A program made the translations under genes and the position numbers. Shown here piece after piece: positions 1 to 10,633 of a DNA stretch of 64,000 nt. The DNA comes from Monodelphis domestica (Eukaryota; Chordata; Mammalia; Didelphimorphia; Didelphidae). Under the pieces are notes generated by a model. The model ran no database searches and was not told the origin of the DNA. It was given only the letters and a program-made list of their open reading frames with translations. How positions within the stretch are numbered: position 1 is the first letter of the stretch; every line of letters starts with the position of its first letter. The DNA lies in assembly GCF_027887165.1 (NCBI RefSeq), contig NC_077228.1, positions 104,493,799-104,557,798 of the forward strand, given 5' to 3'.

Positions 1-780
1 AAAGTCAAAACAGAGTGGTGCCTTCAAGAAGGGGGCATTCTAATTAGGGGAGCTAGCTTGCAAATGACTGTAGATAGACAAGATATATACAGGGGAAGCC
101 AATCTCAGAGGGAAAACCTTAATGCTCAAGTCTGCCTGGAGAGACCTCCTACAGAAGTTATTTGAGCTGATTCTTGAAGGAAGCCATGGAAGTCATGAAG
201 GGATAAAGAAGAATCTTCAAGAGACAAGGAGATCTCCAAAGAAGAGGCACCAAATGAAGGAATGGAGCACCATGTTCAAAGAACAGCAAGAAAGCCAATA
301 ACTCTGGATCAGTTCATTGAGTTTCTCCTTGGACAGAAAGCTATGTTAAATCTAGACAGCATCCCAAAAAGAGGAACAACACCTCGATGGCAACTAGGTG
401 AGTGTAAGATGACAACTGGAAAGGAAGGAAGCAACCAGGTTGTGAAGAAGTTTAAAAACCAAAGAGAAAATGTTATAGTTGATCCTGGAGGTGATGGAAA
501 GCCATTAGCATTTATTGAGGGAGAGAGGGAGGAGTGATGTTGATACCCTGGACAGCACTTTAGGAAGATCACTTTGGCAGTTGAATGAAGGACAGACTGA
601 AGTGGAGAGAGAAGGATTACATCTAGAAGGCTATTCTGAGTGTCCAAATGTGAGGTGATGAGGGCCTTCACTACAGTGGCAACTGCACGGTGGTGTGAAT
701 GGAGAGAAGGGGATGAATATAGAAACTACAAGGCTTGGCAGAAGATTGGATATGTAGGGTAAGTGTGGGTAAAGAGTTGA
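1..780 (-). mobile_element. L2-type LINE fragment, antisense
   Basis: The plus strand reads as the antisense of an L2-type LINE: 3' untranslated sequence first, then the C-terminal part of the reverse transcriptase ORF. The same antisense phrases recur in this window at 1856-2560, 6605-6870 and 7975-8100. The apparent 91-aa and 120-aa frames here are remnants or chance frames. Family known: L2/CR1 group; exact subfamily not determined. Confidence 0.75.
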
Positions 781-958
781 TTTTTTTTTTTAACCCTGAC
801 TTTCCATCTTAGAATCAATACTGTTTATTGGTTCCAAGGCAAAAGAGCAACAAGGGCTCAGGATCACACAGTTATGAAGTGTTTGAGGTCAAATTTGAAT
901 CCAGATCCTCTGGGCTCCAGGTCTGGCTCTCAATCCATGGAGGCAATTAGCTGCCCCC
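781..958 (-). mobile_element. SINE family A
   Basis: Poly-T start, the antisense tail (accttccatcttagaatcaa type) and an antisense tRNA-like head ending in gctgcccccc. The copy is diverged and has lost part of the middle. It interrupts the antisense L2. Confidence 0.85.
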
Positions 959-1019
959 CAAAATAAAAAATTACAAATCTGGATACCAGGTAGGATGGTT
1001 ATAGTCTATTATTATGTGT

Positions 1020-1140
1020 GTTTCTCCCCATTGGGATGCAGAGGTAGGGACTGTCTTATTTTTCTATTTGTATCCCCCAGCATTTAGAACAGTGATTTCT
1101 ACATAGGAAACACTTAATAAATGCTTTATTCATTCATTCT
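1020..1140 (+). mobile_element. L2 3' end
   Basis: Sense-strand L2 terminus: the 'gcagggactgtcttatttt..tttgtatccccagcatttagaacagtg' type text followed by cttaataaatgctttattc. Only the last ~120 bp is present, in the opposite orientation to the surrounding L2. Confidence 0.65.
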
Positions 1141-1665
1141 ACTGTAGTAGGGGAATTTGGAAGAAGGGAAGAGTTCTGAGAAAGATAATGAGTTCTATTT
1201 TGGACATGTTGAGATGGCTATGGCATGTCTGACTTGAAATGTCCAACAAGCAGTTGGTGACACAAGAGTGGAGGTCAGGAGAGAGGTAAGAGTTGGATAA
1301 AAAGCTATGAGAATCTTCTTTTTAAATTGATAACATTGTAATTTTTTCCTTAGATTGATCAACACTTACATCTTTCTGGCTAATACAATGATCCTTATTA
1401 GTATTTCCAAGTAATTCTTTCTTAAAATATTTTATTTTCCCCCAAATACCAGGACTCTTCTTCATAAAGATCATAGCTGAACCCTTAGGAGCCAATAAGA
1501 TCATTAATTGAAATAGCATCAAGGGAGAAAGGACAGAGTCCAGGACAGAGATTTGGGGGACACCCTTGATTAGTATACATGATTTAAATGAAGATCCAGG
1601 AAATAGATAGGTAGGGGGAGAACCAGGAGAGAGCAATGTCATGAAAGCCTAGACAGGAGAGAGTA
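1141..1665 (-). mobile_element. L2-type LINE fragment, antisense (continuation)
   Basis: Continues the antisense L2 ORF2 text (ttctattttggacatgttgag; aaccaggagagagcaatgtc). These are the same landmarks seen at about 2893 and 3155 in the next L2 copy. The middle part (about 1310-1500) is poorly matched and may hold an unrelated insertion. Confidence 0.6.
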
Positions 1666-1671
1666 TCCAAG

Positions 1672-1830
1672 AGAAAATTTATTCTATGTGTGATCTTGGG
1701 TAAGTCACCACTTGTTGAGCCTCAATATCCTCATCCATAAAATGAAAGGGTTTGACTAAATGACCTTTAAAGTCCCTTCCAGCTATTAAACCTCTGATGC
1801 TATCAAAGAGATAAAGTGATTTGTTGAAGA
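1672..1830 (+). mobile_element. CORE-SINE/MIR-like remnant
   Basis: CORE-type text (gtgatcttgggtaagtcacc, ctcatccataaaatgaaagg) followed by the tail ggtttgactaaatgaccttt..ccttccagctat. The same tail is seen at 24075-24120 and 36190-36235. Confidence 0.6.
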
Positions 1831-1855
1831 TCATACAGCCAACACATGCCAAATA

Positions 1856-4680
1856 AATCAGTCAAACAGTCAATAAATATTTATTAAACTTCTACTAGGT
1901 GCCAGGCAATGTGCTAAGAGCTGTGTGTGTAAAGAAGCCTTATACAGGATAAATGGGGGGAAGAGGGAGAATCAGTAGGGGTAAGGCACTGAAATTAAGA
2001 GGGATCAGGAAAGGTTTCCTATAAAAGGTGATATTTTAGCTTGGACTTGAAAGAAAAAAGAAGGCAGAATTGAGGAGGGAGAACATCAGAGATAATGAAA
2101 ATGTCCAGAGCTGGGGGAGCTGAGTGGCTCAGTGGATTGAGTGCCAAGTCTAGAGATGGGAGGTCCTTAAAATCTGTCCTCAAAAACTTCCTAGCTGTGT
2201 GACCCTGGGCAAGTCACTTAAACCCAATTACCTAGCTCTTACTGCTCTTCTGCCTTGGAGCCAAAACTTAATATCAACTCTAAGGCAAAAATGAAGGGTT
2301 AAAAAAAAAAAAAGAAAAGGCCTAGAGCTGAGAAATGGAGTGTCTTGTTTTAGAATAGCAAGGAAGCTGGTGTCCCTGGATCAAAGAGAATGTGATAATG
2401 GTAGTGTCAGGGTGGTGAAGGTATAAGAGCACTGAAAATGGAAATGAATTATGAAGGACTTTGAACACCAAAGAGATTTTGTGTTTGATCTGGAAGGTTA
2501 GAAGGAGCCACTGAACATTACTGAGTAGGAGGGCGACATGGTCAGACCTATACTTTAGGAAAATGATTTTGGTGACTGAATGTAGGATGGACTGGAGTTG
2601 GCAGAGACTTATGGCAAACAGACCCACTGGCAGGCTGTTGTAATAAATAATCCAGGCATGAGATGATGTGAGCATATACCAGTTCAGCGGCAGCATCAGA
2701 GGAGAGAGGAGAGCAGATGTGAGAAAGGTTCCAAAGGTTCCACACGCTTTAGCGACAGAATAGATATGGGACCTGAGAAAGCGAGGAGTTTAGAATGAAG
2801 CCCAGGGACCGGGAGTGTGGTGGTACTCTCAATAGTAACTGGAAAATTTGGAAAGGGGGGAGCATTTGGAGGAAAAGATAATACATTCAGTTTTGGACAT
2901 GTTGAAGATGTCTGCAGAATATCCAATATGAGATGATGCAAAACTGGAGGTTAGGGTTAAATAAGTAGGAGTTGAGAATTATTAGTTTAGAGACACTATC
3001 CATGGGAACTGAGGAGACTGCCAAATGAAAGAGGAATGAGGGAGAAGAAGCCAGGAGAAAGCCCTTTGGTATACCCACTGTCAGCTGGCATGACCTGGAT
3101 CCAGCAAAGAGGATGAGAAGGGGCAGTCTAATAAGTAGTGGAAAACCAGGAGAGAAAGTGTCATAAAAACCTAAAGAGAAAATACCAGGGATAATGTCAA
3201 AGGCTGCAGAGAAGTCAAGAAGGATGAGGGTCAAGAAAATGTGATTAGAATTGATGATGAAGAGATCCTTAATAACTTCAGAGAGTTCAGCAATGATGAC
3301 ATTGGAAACCAGACTGCAAAAAGTTAAGAAGAAAATAAGAGGAAAGAAAGTGGAGATACCTATTGTAAGGTGGTCTTCTCAACAAGTTTAACTCCACAAG
3401 TGAGGAAAGATATGGGATGATAACCAGTGGGGATGTATGGGCCATGTGAGGGATTTTTGAGGACCAGGAAGACATGGACATGTTTGGAGGTAGCAGGGAA
3501 GCAGCCTTTAAAGGAATATTGAAGATGAATGAAAGAATGGGGACTAGAGAGGGAACAATCTGCTGGAGAAGAGAAGAGAAGAGAGAAGATGGAATGAGAT
3601 CACTTATGCTCATGGAGGGGGGGGTTGTTTTGGTGAGGGGAAGGGCCCCTCATGGGAGAGAGGGATAAAGAAGAGGAGATAATGGCAGAGGGCATCCAGA
3701 TGATGTGAGATGAGGAGGAAGAGAGAAGAAGGAGTTCTCAGCAAAAAGCCTCAATTATTTTCCAGCAAAATATGAGGCAAAGTTCTAAATGAGAGGGAAG
3801 GGGAGCTATGGGAAGTTTTAGAGAGATGGAAAGATTAGGGAGGTATAAAAGGTACAAAACCTTTGTAGCAGTGAGTGCCCAGTTAGGGTTATGTAACATA
3901 AATTTGTAGCAGACCCAGTTAGCAGTTTTATGATTTTCTTTACCTTCATTCAGCAGCATATACATAGGAATAAAGACAATGAATGATGGGAGCAATCCAA
4001 GATTGAGACCTGGCATGGAAAGATCAGTGATAAAATAGGGGGCCAAGAAAGTAGAATGGAACTAGTGGACCAAGGGGTCAAGAGAGTGAAGGGAGGAGAG
4101 AAGCTGGTACTGAGGAGATGGTCTGGATAAAAAAGGGATTGAAGGATTGAAAGGATTGAAGTCATTGGGTGGGGAAAGAACAGAATTAGAGGTTACAAGG
4201 AAAAGTGGAATGACAATAGGTCTTGAACAGATAAGGGAATTTCAGAATTAATAAATTTGAAATTAGAAGGATAAGTGTTTGGCTGGGGTATTGTGGAGGA
4301 GTAAGTCTTGTCAAATGAGTAAGAGAAACAATGAAGTTAGAATGCTCGAGGGCACATAAGTATGGATGTTGCAGACCCCTAGTATAATGACTGGAGTTGG
4401 GGAAGAGTCAGGCATTAAACCCCCTGAGAAAAAGAGAGGGTCCAGGAGTTCGGTGAAAGCCACCTTATTTTGATTGGGTGATAGATAAGGACTGAGCTAA
4501 CTCAAAAAAGTAAAGTAAGTGATAGTGGTAAGGAGAGGGAACCTGGAAATGACAATGGGACCCAAGATAAGGGAATGCAAGTACAGCCATTCATATGATT
4601 GATCACATGGTTCCATTTGGGGCATGATTGGGGATGTTGACTTTAAATGATCACTGGATTGCAAATAGTAGTAATATGGA
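1856..4680 (-). mobile_element. L2-type LINE, long antisense copy
   Basis: About 2.6 kb of antisense L2 without its SINE insert. It runs from the 3' end (antisense of the terminal AATAAAT signal at about 1871) through the ORF2 C-terminus (minus-strand peptide NVQWLLLTFQIKHKI, antisense around 2470-2530) into the reverse transcriptase domain. The minus-strand peptide LLDFSAAFD at about 3196-3222 is the RT motif A region typical of the CR1/L2 group. Upstream, about 3.3-4.7 kb corresponds to linker and endonuclease. No frame is intact; several short minus-strand frames are remnants. Likely continues at 5716 beyond an L1 insertion. Confidence 0.8.
2112..2325 (+). mobile_element. SINE family A
   Basis: tRNA-like head (gctgagtggctcagtggatt), the core gtgaccctgggcaagtcact, and the tail ending in an A-rich run. 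It lies in L2 between imperfect target duplicates ccagagctg and cctagagctg. Confidence 0.9.
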
Positions 4681-4685
4681 AATAA

Positions 4686-5160
4686 GTCTTTTTAAAAATT
4701 TTTATTTAATTGATTAAAAATTTTTTTCCATGGTTACATGATTCATGTCCTTTATCTTCCCTCTCCCACCCTCCTCCCATAGCCAATGAGCAATTCCACT
4801 GGGTTTTACATGTGTCAGTGATCAAGATCTATTTCCATATTATTGATATTTGCACCAGGGTGATAGTTTAGAATCTACATCCCCAATCATATCCTCATTG
4901 ACCTGTGATCAATCTTGTGTTTTTCTTCTGTGTTTCTATTCCCACAGTTCTTTCTCTGGATGTGGATAGTGTTATTTCTCATAAGTTCCTCAGAATTGTC
5001 CTGGATCATTGCATTGCTGCTAGCTGAGAAGTCCATTACATTTGATTGTGCCACAACGTATCAGTCTCTGTGTACAATGTTCTCCTGGTTCTGCTTCTTT
5101 TGCTCTGCATCATTTCCTGAAGGTCTTTCAAGTTCACATAGAATTCCTCCAGTTCATTAT
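4686..5160 (-). mobile_element. L1 3' end, antisense
   Basis: Begins with T-rich antisense poly-A, then ccatggttacatgattcatg, a CT-rich stretch and ttacatgtgtcagtgatcaa. Sense copies of the same 3' end occur at 5582-5715 and 16338-16572. The body toward 5160 has the antisense 3' region of a mammalian L1 also seen at 47690-47965. Confidence 0.7.
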
Positions 5161-5715
5161 GGAAATAGGTTTTGATCATTGATACATGTGTCAACATGGA
5201 AATATAGAAATCCTCAGTTTACTTAGTTTAGGGGTAGAAACCCCAGGTTTTGACCTTGAGTTTCCCCCTGAGGGAAGGTCCCACTTCCCCAGACAATAGA
5301 CATACACTTCAGGTGGGAGACAGATCCCATTCTAAGTCAAGTAGCTCTTTTGTCTCCAGAAGCCTTTCCCAGTATATCATATCACACCCTCCTTATCAAG
5401 GATCTAACTTCAGCTTGGGAGACTGAGGCACTACCTACTGCATCAAAGCTGAAGTGGATGTCTATTGTCTGGGGAAGTGGGACCTTCCCTCAGGGGGAAA
5501 CATCTCCTGTGACAAGGTCAAAACCTGGAGTTTCTACCCTTAAACTAAGTAAACTGGGGATTTCTATATTTCCATGTTGACACATGTAAAACCCAGTGGA
5601 ATTGCTCATTGGCTGGGGGAGGGGGGCACGGAGGGAGGAGGGAGGGAAAGAACATGAATCATGTAACCATGGAAAAATATTCAAAATTAATCAATTAAAT
5701 AAAAAATTTAAAAAA
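5161..5715 (+). mobile_element. L1 3' end, sense, interrupted
   Basis: Starts ggaaataggttttgatcatt, is interrupted at acatgt by the foldback element, and resumes acatgtaaaacccagtggaa through to an A-rich end near 5715. With the antisense copy at 4686-5160 it forms a head-to-head pair about 1 kb long. Confidence 0.7.
5190..5581. repeat. Foldback element, long terminal inverted repeats
   Basis: Left arm 5190-5311 and right arm 5449-5581 are reverse complements, differing by a handful of bases and one 11-12 bp indel, around a 137-bp loop. Ends are GTCAACATGG...CCATGTTGAC. Both sides carry acatgt (5184-5189 and 5582-5587), which would be a 6-bp target duplication; acatgt is itself palindromic, so this is weaker than usual. 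The arms are not part of the L1 3' end, because the sense copy at 16338 lacks them. No coding capacity; shape is that of a foldback MITE. Family not recognised. Confidence 0.75.
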
Positions 5716-6010
5716 GGATAGCCATTGCTGGAATGGATGACCAGAGAGGCTCTGTCATTAGACAGGAACTAGATCTCAGTGTGAGTCACAAGATGGAGGG
5801 AATGGGGTAGAAAAACATGTGAGATGAAAATGAATTTGCTACCTATGGAACAAGAATTCCAGAAAGCACAGCGGAAAGGTGGGAGGTGGGATAGTTTTAG
5901 AGTTCAACCTTATGGGGAAATTGAAGAAAATGATACTAAAGGATTTACAGTGGACATGGGAAATGGAGTTCAGAATATCTGGGTTGGGGATGATCTGGCC
6001 AAGAGGGAGT
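5716..6010 (-). mobile_element. L2-type LINE fragment, antisense (probable continuation)
   Basis: GA-rich text that plausibly continues the 5' part of the antisense L2 ending at 4680. The match is by style and position more than by diagnostic motifs. Confidence 0.35.
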
Positions 6011-6414
6011 TGTTAATCATTGAGGAAAATGTTTAGATTTTTTACTGTCTATAGAGGTTTGGCCTCAGGGTAAAATCCTTTCAAGGCCTTTCAAGGTGAT
6101 TCCCATAAAGGAATAAACATTTGGAGCCCAAGAAAATGTGTTATTCCCCTTTCCCTGACCTGACGGAATGGACTTTCACCTGTGTTTCTCTTCTTGGAGC
6201 CAGTGGCTGGAGAACAAGACAGGAGGTGTGGCTTGATGGAATGGAATGGCCTCTCTCTCCTCACCACAAAGTCAGTAGAATGGTGAGGTGGATTGGCATC
6301 TTCTGTCCTCACCTCAAAGGCAGGAGGAGACCACTGGTGTGATGGAATGGAGCTTTCTCTCCTCTCTAACCCAGGGAAGTTTCTAATTCACAACCCAGGG
6401 CTCCTTTCAGGCTG
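6011..6414. other. Unassigned stretch
   Basis: No gene or repeat recognised. Short phrases recur imperfectly (gatggaatgga at about 6238 and 6340; cctctctctcctcacc / tctgtcctcacctcaaa), suggesting a decayed local duplication. Confidence 0.4.
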
Positions 6415-6604
6415 TTTTTCTAGTTCTCCATGCCTGGAGGATAGCTGTCTTCCAATATTTAAAGAGCTGTCATATGGAAGAGGGATTACATTTATTTTGC
6501 TTGGCTTTAGACAACAGAACTAGGCTCAATGGAATGGAAAATTTTTTGAACAACTAAAGCTGTTCACATTTCGAATGGGCTTCTTCGAGAGGGAGCAAAT
6601 TGTC
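6415..6604 (+). mobile_element. CR1/L3-type LINE fragment, sense
   Basis: Text such as tttaaagagctgtcatatgg aagagggattac..ttattttgcttggc and aatgggcttcttcgagaggg is the C-terminal ORF region characteristic of amniote CR1/L3 elements. Diverged and short. Confidence 0.6.
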
Positions 6605-6875
6605 CAACAGTCAATAAACATTTATTAAATTTAGCCTACTATGTGCAAGGCACTGTGTTAAACGTTAGGGATACAAAAAGAGAATTCCTGACCTTACTAG
6701 AATTCACAATTAATGGAGGAGACAACAAGCAGAAAAATATATGCCCCCAAAAATGACACACAAGATAAATAAGAAATAATTAACAGAAGGAAGTTATTGG
6801 AATTAAGAAAAGTTGGGAAAGGCTTTCTTTAGAAGTTGAAATTTGATTTGGGGCTTAAAGGGAGGCAGGGAAGGC
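6605..6875 (-). mobile_element. L2 3' end, antisense
   Basis: Starts with caataaacatttattaaatt and contains gggatacaaaaagagaattc and gggaaaggctttctttagaa. The 3' end of an antisense L2 whose remainder lies scattered at 7141-7216, 7802-8130, 9021-9331 and 12794-13840. Confidence 0.8.
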
Positions 6876-7140
6876 AAGGACAGCAAGGTGGCACAATTGA
6901 TAGAGCACTTGGCCTGGAGTCAGGAAAACTCTTCTTGAGTTTAAATCCGGCCTCAGACTGTTACTAGCTATGTGACCTTGAGCAAGGCATTTAACTCCAT
7001 TTGCCTCAGTTTCCTCATCTGTTAAATGAGCTGGAGAAGGAAATGGCAAACTAGTCCCAGTATCTTTGCCAAGAAAACCCCAAAACGGGGTTGTGAAGAG
7101 TCAGATACAACTGGAAAAAAATGACTGAATAAAAATAACA
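6876..7140 (+). mobile_element. Mar-1-like SINE (Bov-B/RTE-type tail)
   Basis: tRNA-like head (gacagcaaggtggcacaatt), CORE text (tttcctcatctgttaaatga), then the tail gccaagaaaaccccaaaacg..gaagagtcagatacaactg, which matches the 3' end of Bov-B/RTE LINEs. Inserted in antisense L2. Confidence 0.85.
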
Positions 7141-7216
7141 GGGAAAGCAGTAAGTAGTGAAGAGGAGGAAGAGTGTTGCAGCCAGAGAAAATACCTGGAG
7201 CTGAGAGATGAAGGGT

Positions 7217-7801
7217 TGTGAATTTTAAAAGTCTCCATCTTGGTCTAGCACCCAAAAATGGTGCACACCCACACTACACGGGCATGCGCTAGTCAATGAC
7301 AAATCAGAAATAACTAACTGCCCACCTGGGCTGTCCTAAGCCAAGCTAGAGCCAACCATTGGATCTGTGAGACACAGGAAGTGAGGTAGGGAACAGCCTC
7401 TGGAATTCACTCACTTCCTGTGGAGAGAGCTAGACGGGAGTTGGTGTTAGGAGCTTGGAGAGAGAGGACGCCCGCAGACAGCTTTCCTTCAGATCGGTCA
7501 CGTGAGTTAAGGACTGATTCTTTCCACCTGGGCCTTTGGGCCTAAAACTCCCTCTGCCTTGGCCAGAGGTTGAGTAGCCCCTTTCCCTTTTCTCTTCTCT
7601 CCTTCTCTCCCTCTCCTTTCCCTACTCCCATTGTGATTAAACCTCCATAAACTCCATTCTGACTTGAGTGTTTCATTTTTAGGAATTTCATAAGTAAATT
7701 CCTTGGCGGCCATTGTTTAATATTACATAAATCCTGTAGCCACACTTTAACCATTACAATATTATAACCTCTCCCAAAAGCCTTAAATTTCTACCATTAC
7801 A
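7217..7801 (+). mobile_element. Solo LTR of an endogenous retrovirus (fossil)
   Basis: 585 bp beginning TGTGAA and ending TTACA, flanked by gggt on both sides (7213-7216, 7802-7805). A 4-bp duplication fits a class I (gamma-like) element. A gtgattaaacctccataaac stretch near 7632 looks like the polyadenylation region. The flanks join to continuous antisense L2 text. No internal retroviral sequence is present. Related to the LTR at 8131. Confidence 0.75.
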
Positions 7802-7894
7802 GGGTCTTGTTGGTGGAACTGCCAGAAATCCAGTATCCCAAGGTTGAAGAATATGTGATGAGGAGTAAAGAAATAAGAATACTGAAAAGGTTAG

Positions 7895-7956
<62 letters not shown>

Positions 7957-8130
7957 GGTACCTCTGAACACCAAACAGAATTTTGTACTTGATCCTAAAA
8001 GCCATAGGGAGCCACTGGAGTTTATTGAGTAGGAAGGTGACATGGTCTGATCTGAGCTTTAGAAAAATCTCTTTGGATGGAGGAGAGAATTGAATGGAGG
8101 ATATTTGATAGGAATTTGAGTGGAGGGTAG
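7802..8130 (-). mobile_element. L2-type LINE fragment, antisense
   Basis: Antisense L2 C-terminal region (gagccactggagtttattga gtaggaaggtgacatggtc). The first bases resume exactly where the L2 text stopped before the LTR. Contains a TG microsatellite. Confidence 0.8.
7899..7955. repeat. (TG)n microsatellite
   Basis: About 28 uninterrupted TG units inside antisense L2. Confidence 0.98.
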
Positions 8131-8834
8131 TGTAAACCTTAAAATTTCTTAGACTTATAAATGTTGGAAATTTCACCATTGTCTATTGTAATGTTAAACC
8201 CCTTGGCATGGGAGGGTCTTTATCCTCCCTACTTAAGATTACTTTAGGACAGAAACCTTTTGCTGAACAATGGAAAGGGCTTTGACCTATGCTTAAGCAT
8301 AGAACAGGAAGTTCTTTGAGTCATGATTGATTTTAGAATTGATACAATAGAGATACTTGGAATGACAGAACCAGGTCTTGGAACTTCCAATCTCCACCCT
8401 GCTCAGGGTAACAGGATTTAGGAAGGGCTGCAGGAAAGGATCAAGATTTAATTATTTGAGAATATGATCTTCAACAGACATGTGCAAAGCCACAGACCTC
8501 TGGGCGGTCCTGGGTTAAACTAGAGCCACCATTGGCACAGGGAAGACATGGACAGTGATTGGTAGATGTGAGAACTGAGGGGAGGGAACTGAGATGGTTT
8601 CCTTAAAGATAGCGGGGGGTCTGAGGACTGGGAGGAGGTTGGAGAGGTTTTGCTCTGAGAGGTTGTGCTCTGAGAAGCTTGCTCTGAAGGAAGCTGGAGG
8701 TGGAGGCCCCTGAGACTGTTTCTCCATTTTGGTCACGTGAGTGATAGGGACTGATCTCTTTTCTTTGCCTCAGCTATCTAAGAGCTTGGGCCTTTTGGCC
8801 CAGCCTAAACAGAGGGAGTATTTCAGCCCTATTC

Positions 8835-8902
<68 letters not shown>

Positions 8903-9020
8903 AATACCTTTCTTCCTCCTGTTTGTAATTAAACTCCATAAAAGGTTGACTGCTGACTTGAGTTTTCATTTAGGAATTACATAGCTGAATTCCTTGGCGA
9001 CCTTAAATTAATATATATCA
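8131..9020 (+). mobile_element. Solo LTR of an endogenous retrovirus (fossil)
   Basis: Starts TGTAAACCTT. Shares its 3' half with the LTR at 7217: a gtcacgtgagtgatagggac block, a polyadenylation-type region with gtaattaaactccataaa, and gaattccttggcgacc. Unlike that copy it carries a long CT tract. The right edge is uncertain (9020 or about 9045) and no clean target duplication was found. No internal retroviral sequence seen. Confidence 0.65.
8839..8900. repeat. (CT)n microsatellite
   Basis: About 31 uninterrupted CT units inside the LTR. The related LTR at 7217 has only a short TTCTC-rich stretch at the equivalent place (about 7588-7620), so the tract expanded in this copy. Confidence 0.97.
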
Positions 9021-9331
9021 GTCTTTTAAAGTGATTTCCTTGTCATAGTAGGTTGGAGGAGAGACTGACCTGAGAAAGGCAGAGCCACCAGCTGGCTGTA
9101 TTTGTAGTCCAGGTATGAGGTGATAAGGGTTTGTACCAAAGTGGTGGCAGTGTCAGAAGAGAGAAGGGAGCATATGGAGAGATAGTGTAAAGGTAAAATT
9201 AACTGTCTTATCAACAGATTGAATATGGAGGAAAGGGGGGAGGTAAGAGAGTGAGTAATTGAGGATGATACCTGTGTTGAAAGTTTGGGGGACTGGAAGA
9301 GTGATGGTATCCTCAACAGTGATAGGTTTGG
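9021..9331 (-). mobile_element. L2-type LINE fragment, antisense
   Basis: Antisense L2 ORF2 text (gtagtccaggtatgaggtga; gtggtggcagtgtcagaaga). About 80 bp of L2 sequence appears on both sides of the preceding LTR, so the LTR is not a simple insertion into a single L2 copy. Confidence 0.7.
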
Positions 9332-9515
9332 GGACAGTTGAGTGGTTCAGTGGATTGAGAGCAAGACCCAAGTTCAAATTTGGCTTCAGACACGTCCCAG
9401 CTGTGTGACTCTGGGCAAGTCACTTAACCTCCATTGTCTAGCCTTTACCACACTTTTGCCTTGGAACCAACACACAGTTTTGATTCTAAGACAGAAGATA
9501 ACTGTTTAAAAAATA
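9332..9515 (+). mobile_element. SINE family A
   Basis: Complete copy flanked by a 17-bp target duplication with one mismatch (aacagt-g/a-ataggtttgg at 9315-9331 and 9516-9532). Inserted in antisense L2, just upstream of the RTE insertion. Confidence 0.93.
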
Positions 9516-9553
9516 AACAGTAATAGGTTTGGATATATAAATGTATAAAGGTG

Positions 9554-10632
9554 CGATATAACATCGACATTGCAGCCTTAAGCGAAACACGCTTACCAGA
9601 AGAGGGATCACTCAGCTAACCCACCACTGGATACACCTTCTTCTGGAAAGGTAGAGCCTCAAATGAAGACAGAATCCACGGTGTTGGCCTGACCATCAAG
9701 ACCAGTTTGCTTAAACAGCTGCTAGACTTGCCTGTGGGCTCAGCGAGAGGCTCATGAAGATCTGTTTGCCTCTCAGCAAAGACTGGTATGCCACAATCAT
9801 CAGCGCATATGCCCCAACACTGACCAGCACAGAGGAGACCATCGAGCAGTTCTACTCTGACCTGAGTGCCTTCCTGCACTCAGTGCCCACAAATGACAAG
9901 CTGATACTACTGGGAGACTTCAATGCCCGCGTTGGTCAGGACCATGAATGATGGAAAGGAGTGCTCGGCAAACACAGCGTGGGCAAAATGAACAATAGCG
10001 GCCTACTGCTATTCAGCAAATGCTCAGAGTTCGAACTCACCATCACGAACACTGTGTTCAGAATGGCGAACAAATATAAAACAACGTGGATGCACCCAAG
10101 ATCAAAACAGTGGCATCTCATTGACTACATCATTGTACGCTGGCGAGACATCCAGGATGTAAAGATCACCAGAGCCATGAGAGGAGCTGAATGCTGGACA
10201 GACCACTGATTGGTTAGACCGACTCTTCAAATGCGCATTGTGCCTCCCCATCCAAAACAAGCCCAGACAGTTTGCGCATTTTACCATTTTACAACCATGA
10301 GTCTTCTTAGAGATCCATCTTATTTGCAAACATTCCAGTCCTGCCTGGACAACAAGCTGTCTGCCAAGGGACCACTCACTGAAAGCTCAACTGAGAAATG
10401 GAACCAGTTCAGAGATGCAGTGAAGGAAACATCAAAGGCAGTCCTAGGCCCAAAACAACGCAACCACCAGGACTGGTTCGAGGAGAACAACACTGCTATT
10501 GAAGACCTATTGAGCAAGAAGAACAAAGCCTTTATGGAGGGGCAAAATAACCCAAACTCTGCTCCTAAAAAGGACAGATTCAAGTCTCTCCAAGCCACGG
10601 CGCAGCGTGAGATCAGGAAGATTCAAGACTGA
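9554..10632 (+). pseudogene. RTE endonuclease domain (decayed)
   Basis: APE-like nuclease that would nick the target DNA. Visible motifs: NIDIAALSETRLP at the start (9560s), SAYAPT (about 9805), [11 protein letters not shown] (9913 onward), and AECWTDH at about 10189-10206, the equivalent of the SDH catalytic motif. Damage: a TAA near 9617; a 1-base loss near 9740 that moves the frame; and TGA stops at 9949-9951 (a Trp codon by context), 10207-10209 (probably a CGA codon with CpG decay) and 10630-10632. After 9750 a single frame carries the domain. The 10210-10632 segment is the endonuclease-RT linker. Confidence 0.88.
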
Positions 10633-10633
10633 T

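Noticed and set aside
2887-3234. 115-aa minus-strand frame with LLDFSAAFD
   Set aside because: Not a host gene: remnant of the L2 reverse transcriptase, already covered as L2.
5350-5684. 76-aa and 64-aa overlapping frames
   Set aside because: Lie across the foldback element and L1 3' end.
7754-8179. 141-aa minus-strand frame with a poly-HT stretch
   Set aside because: L2 remnant plus translated TG microsatellite.
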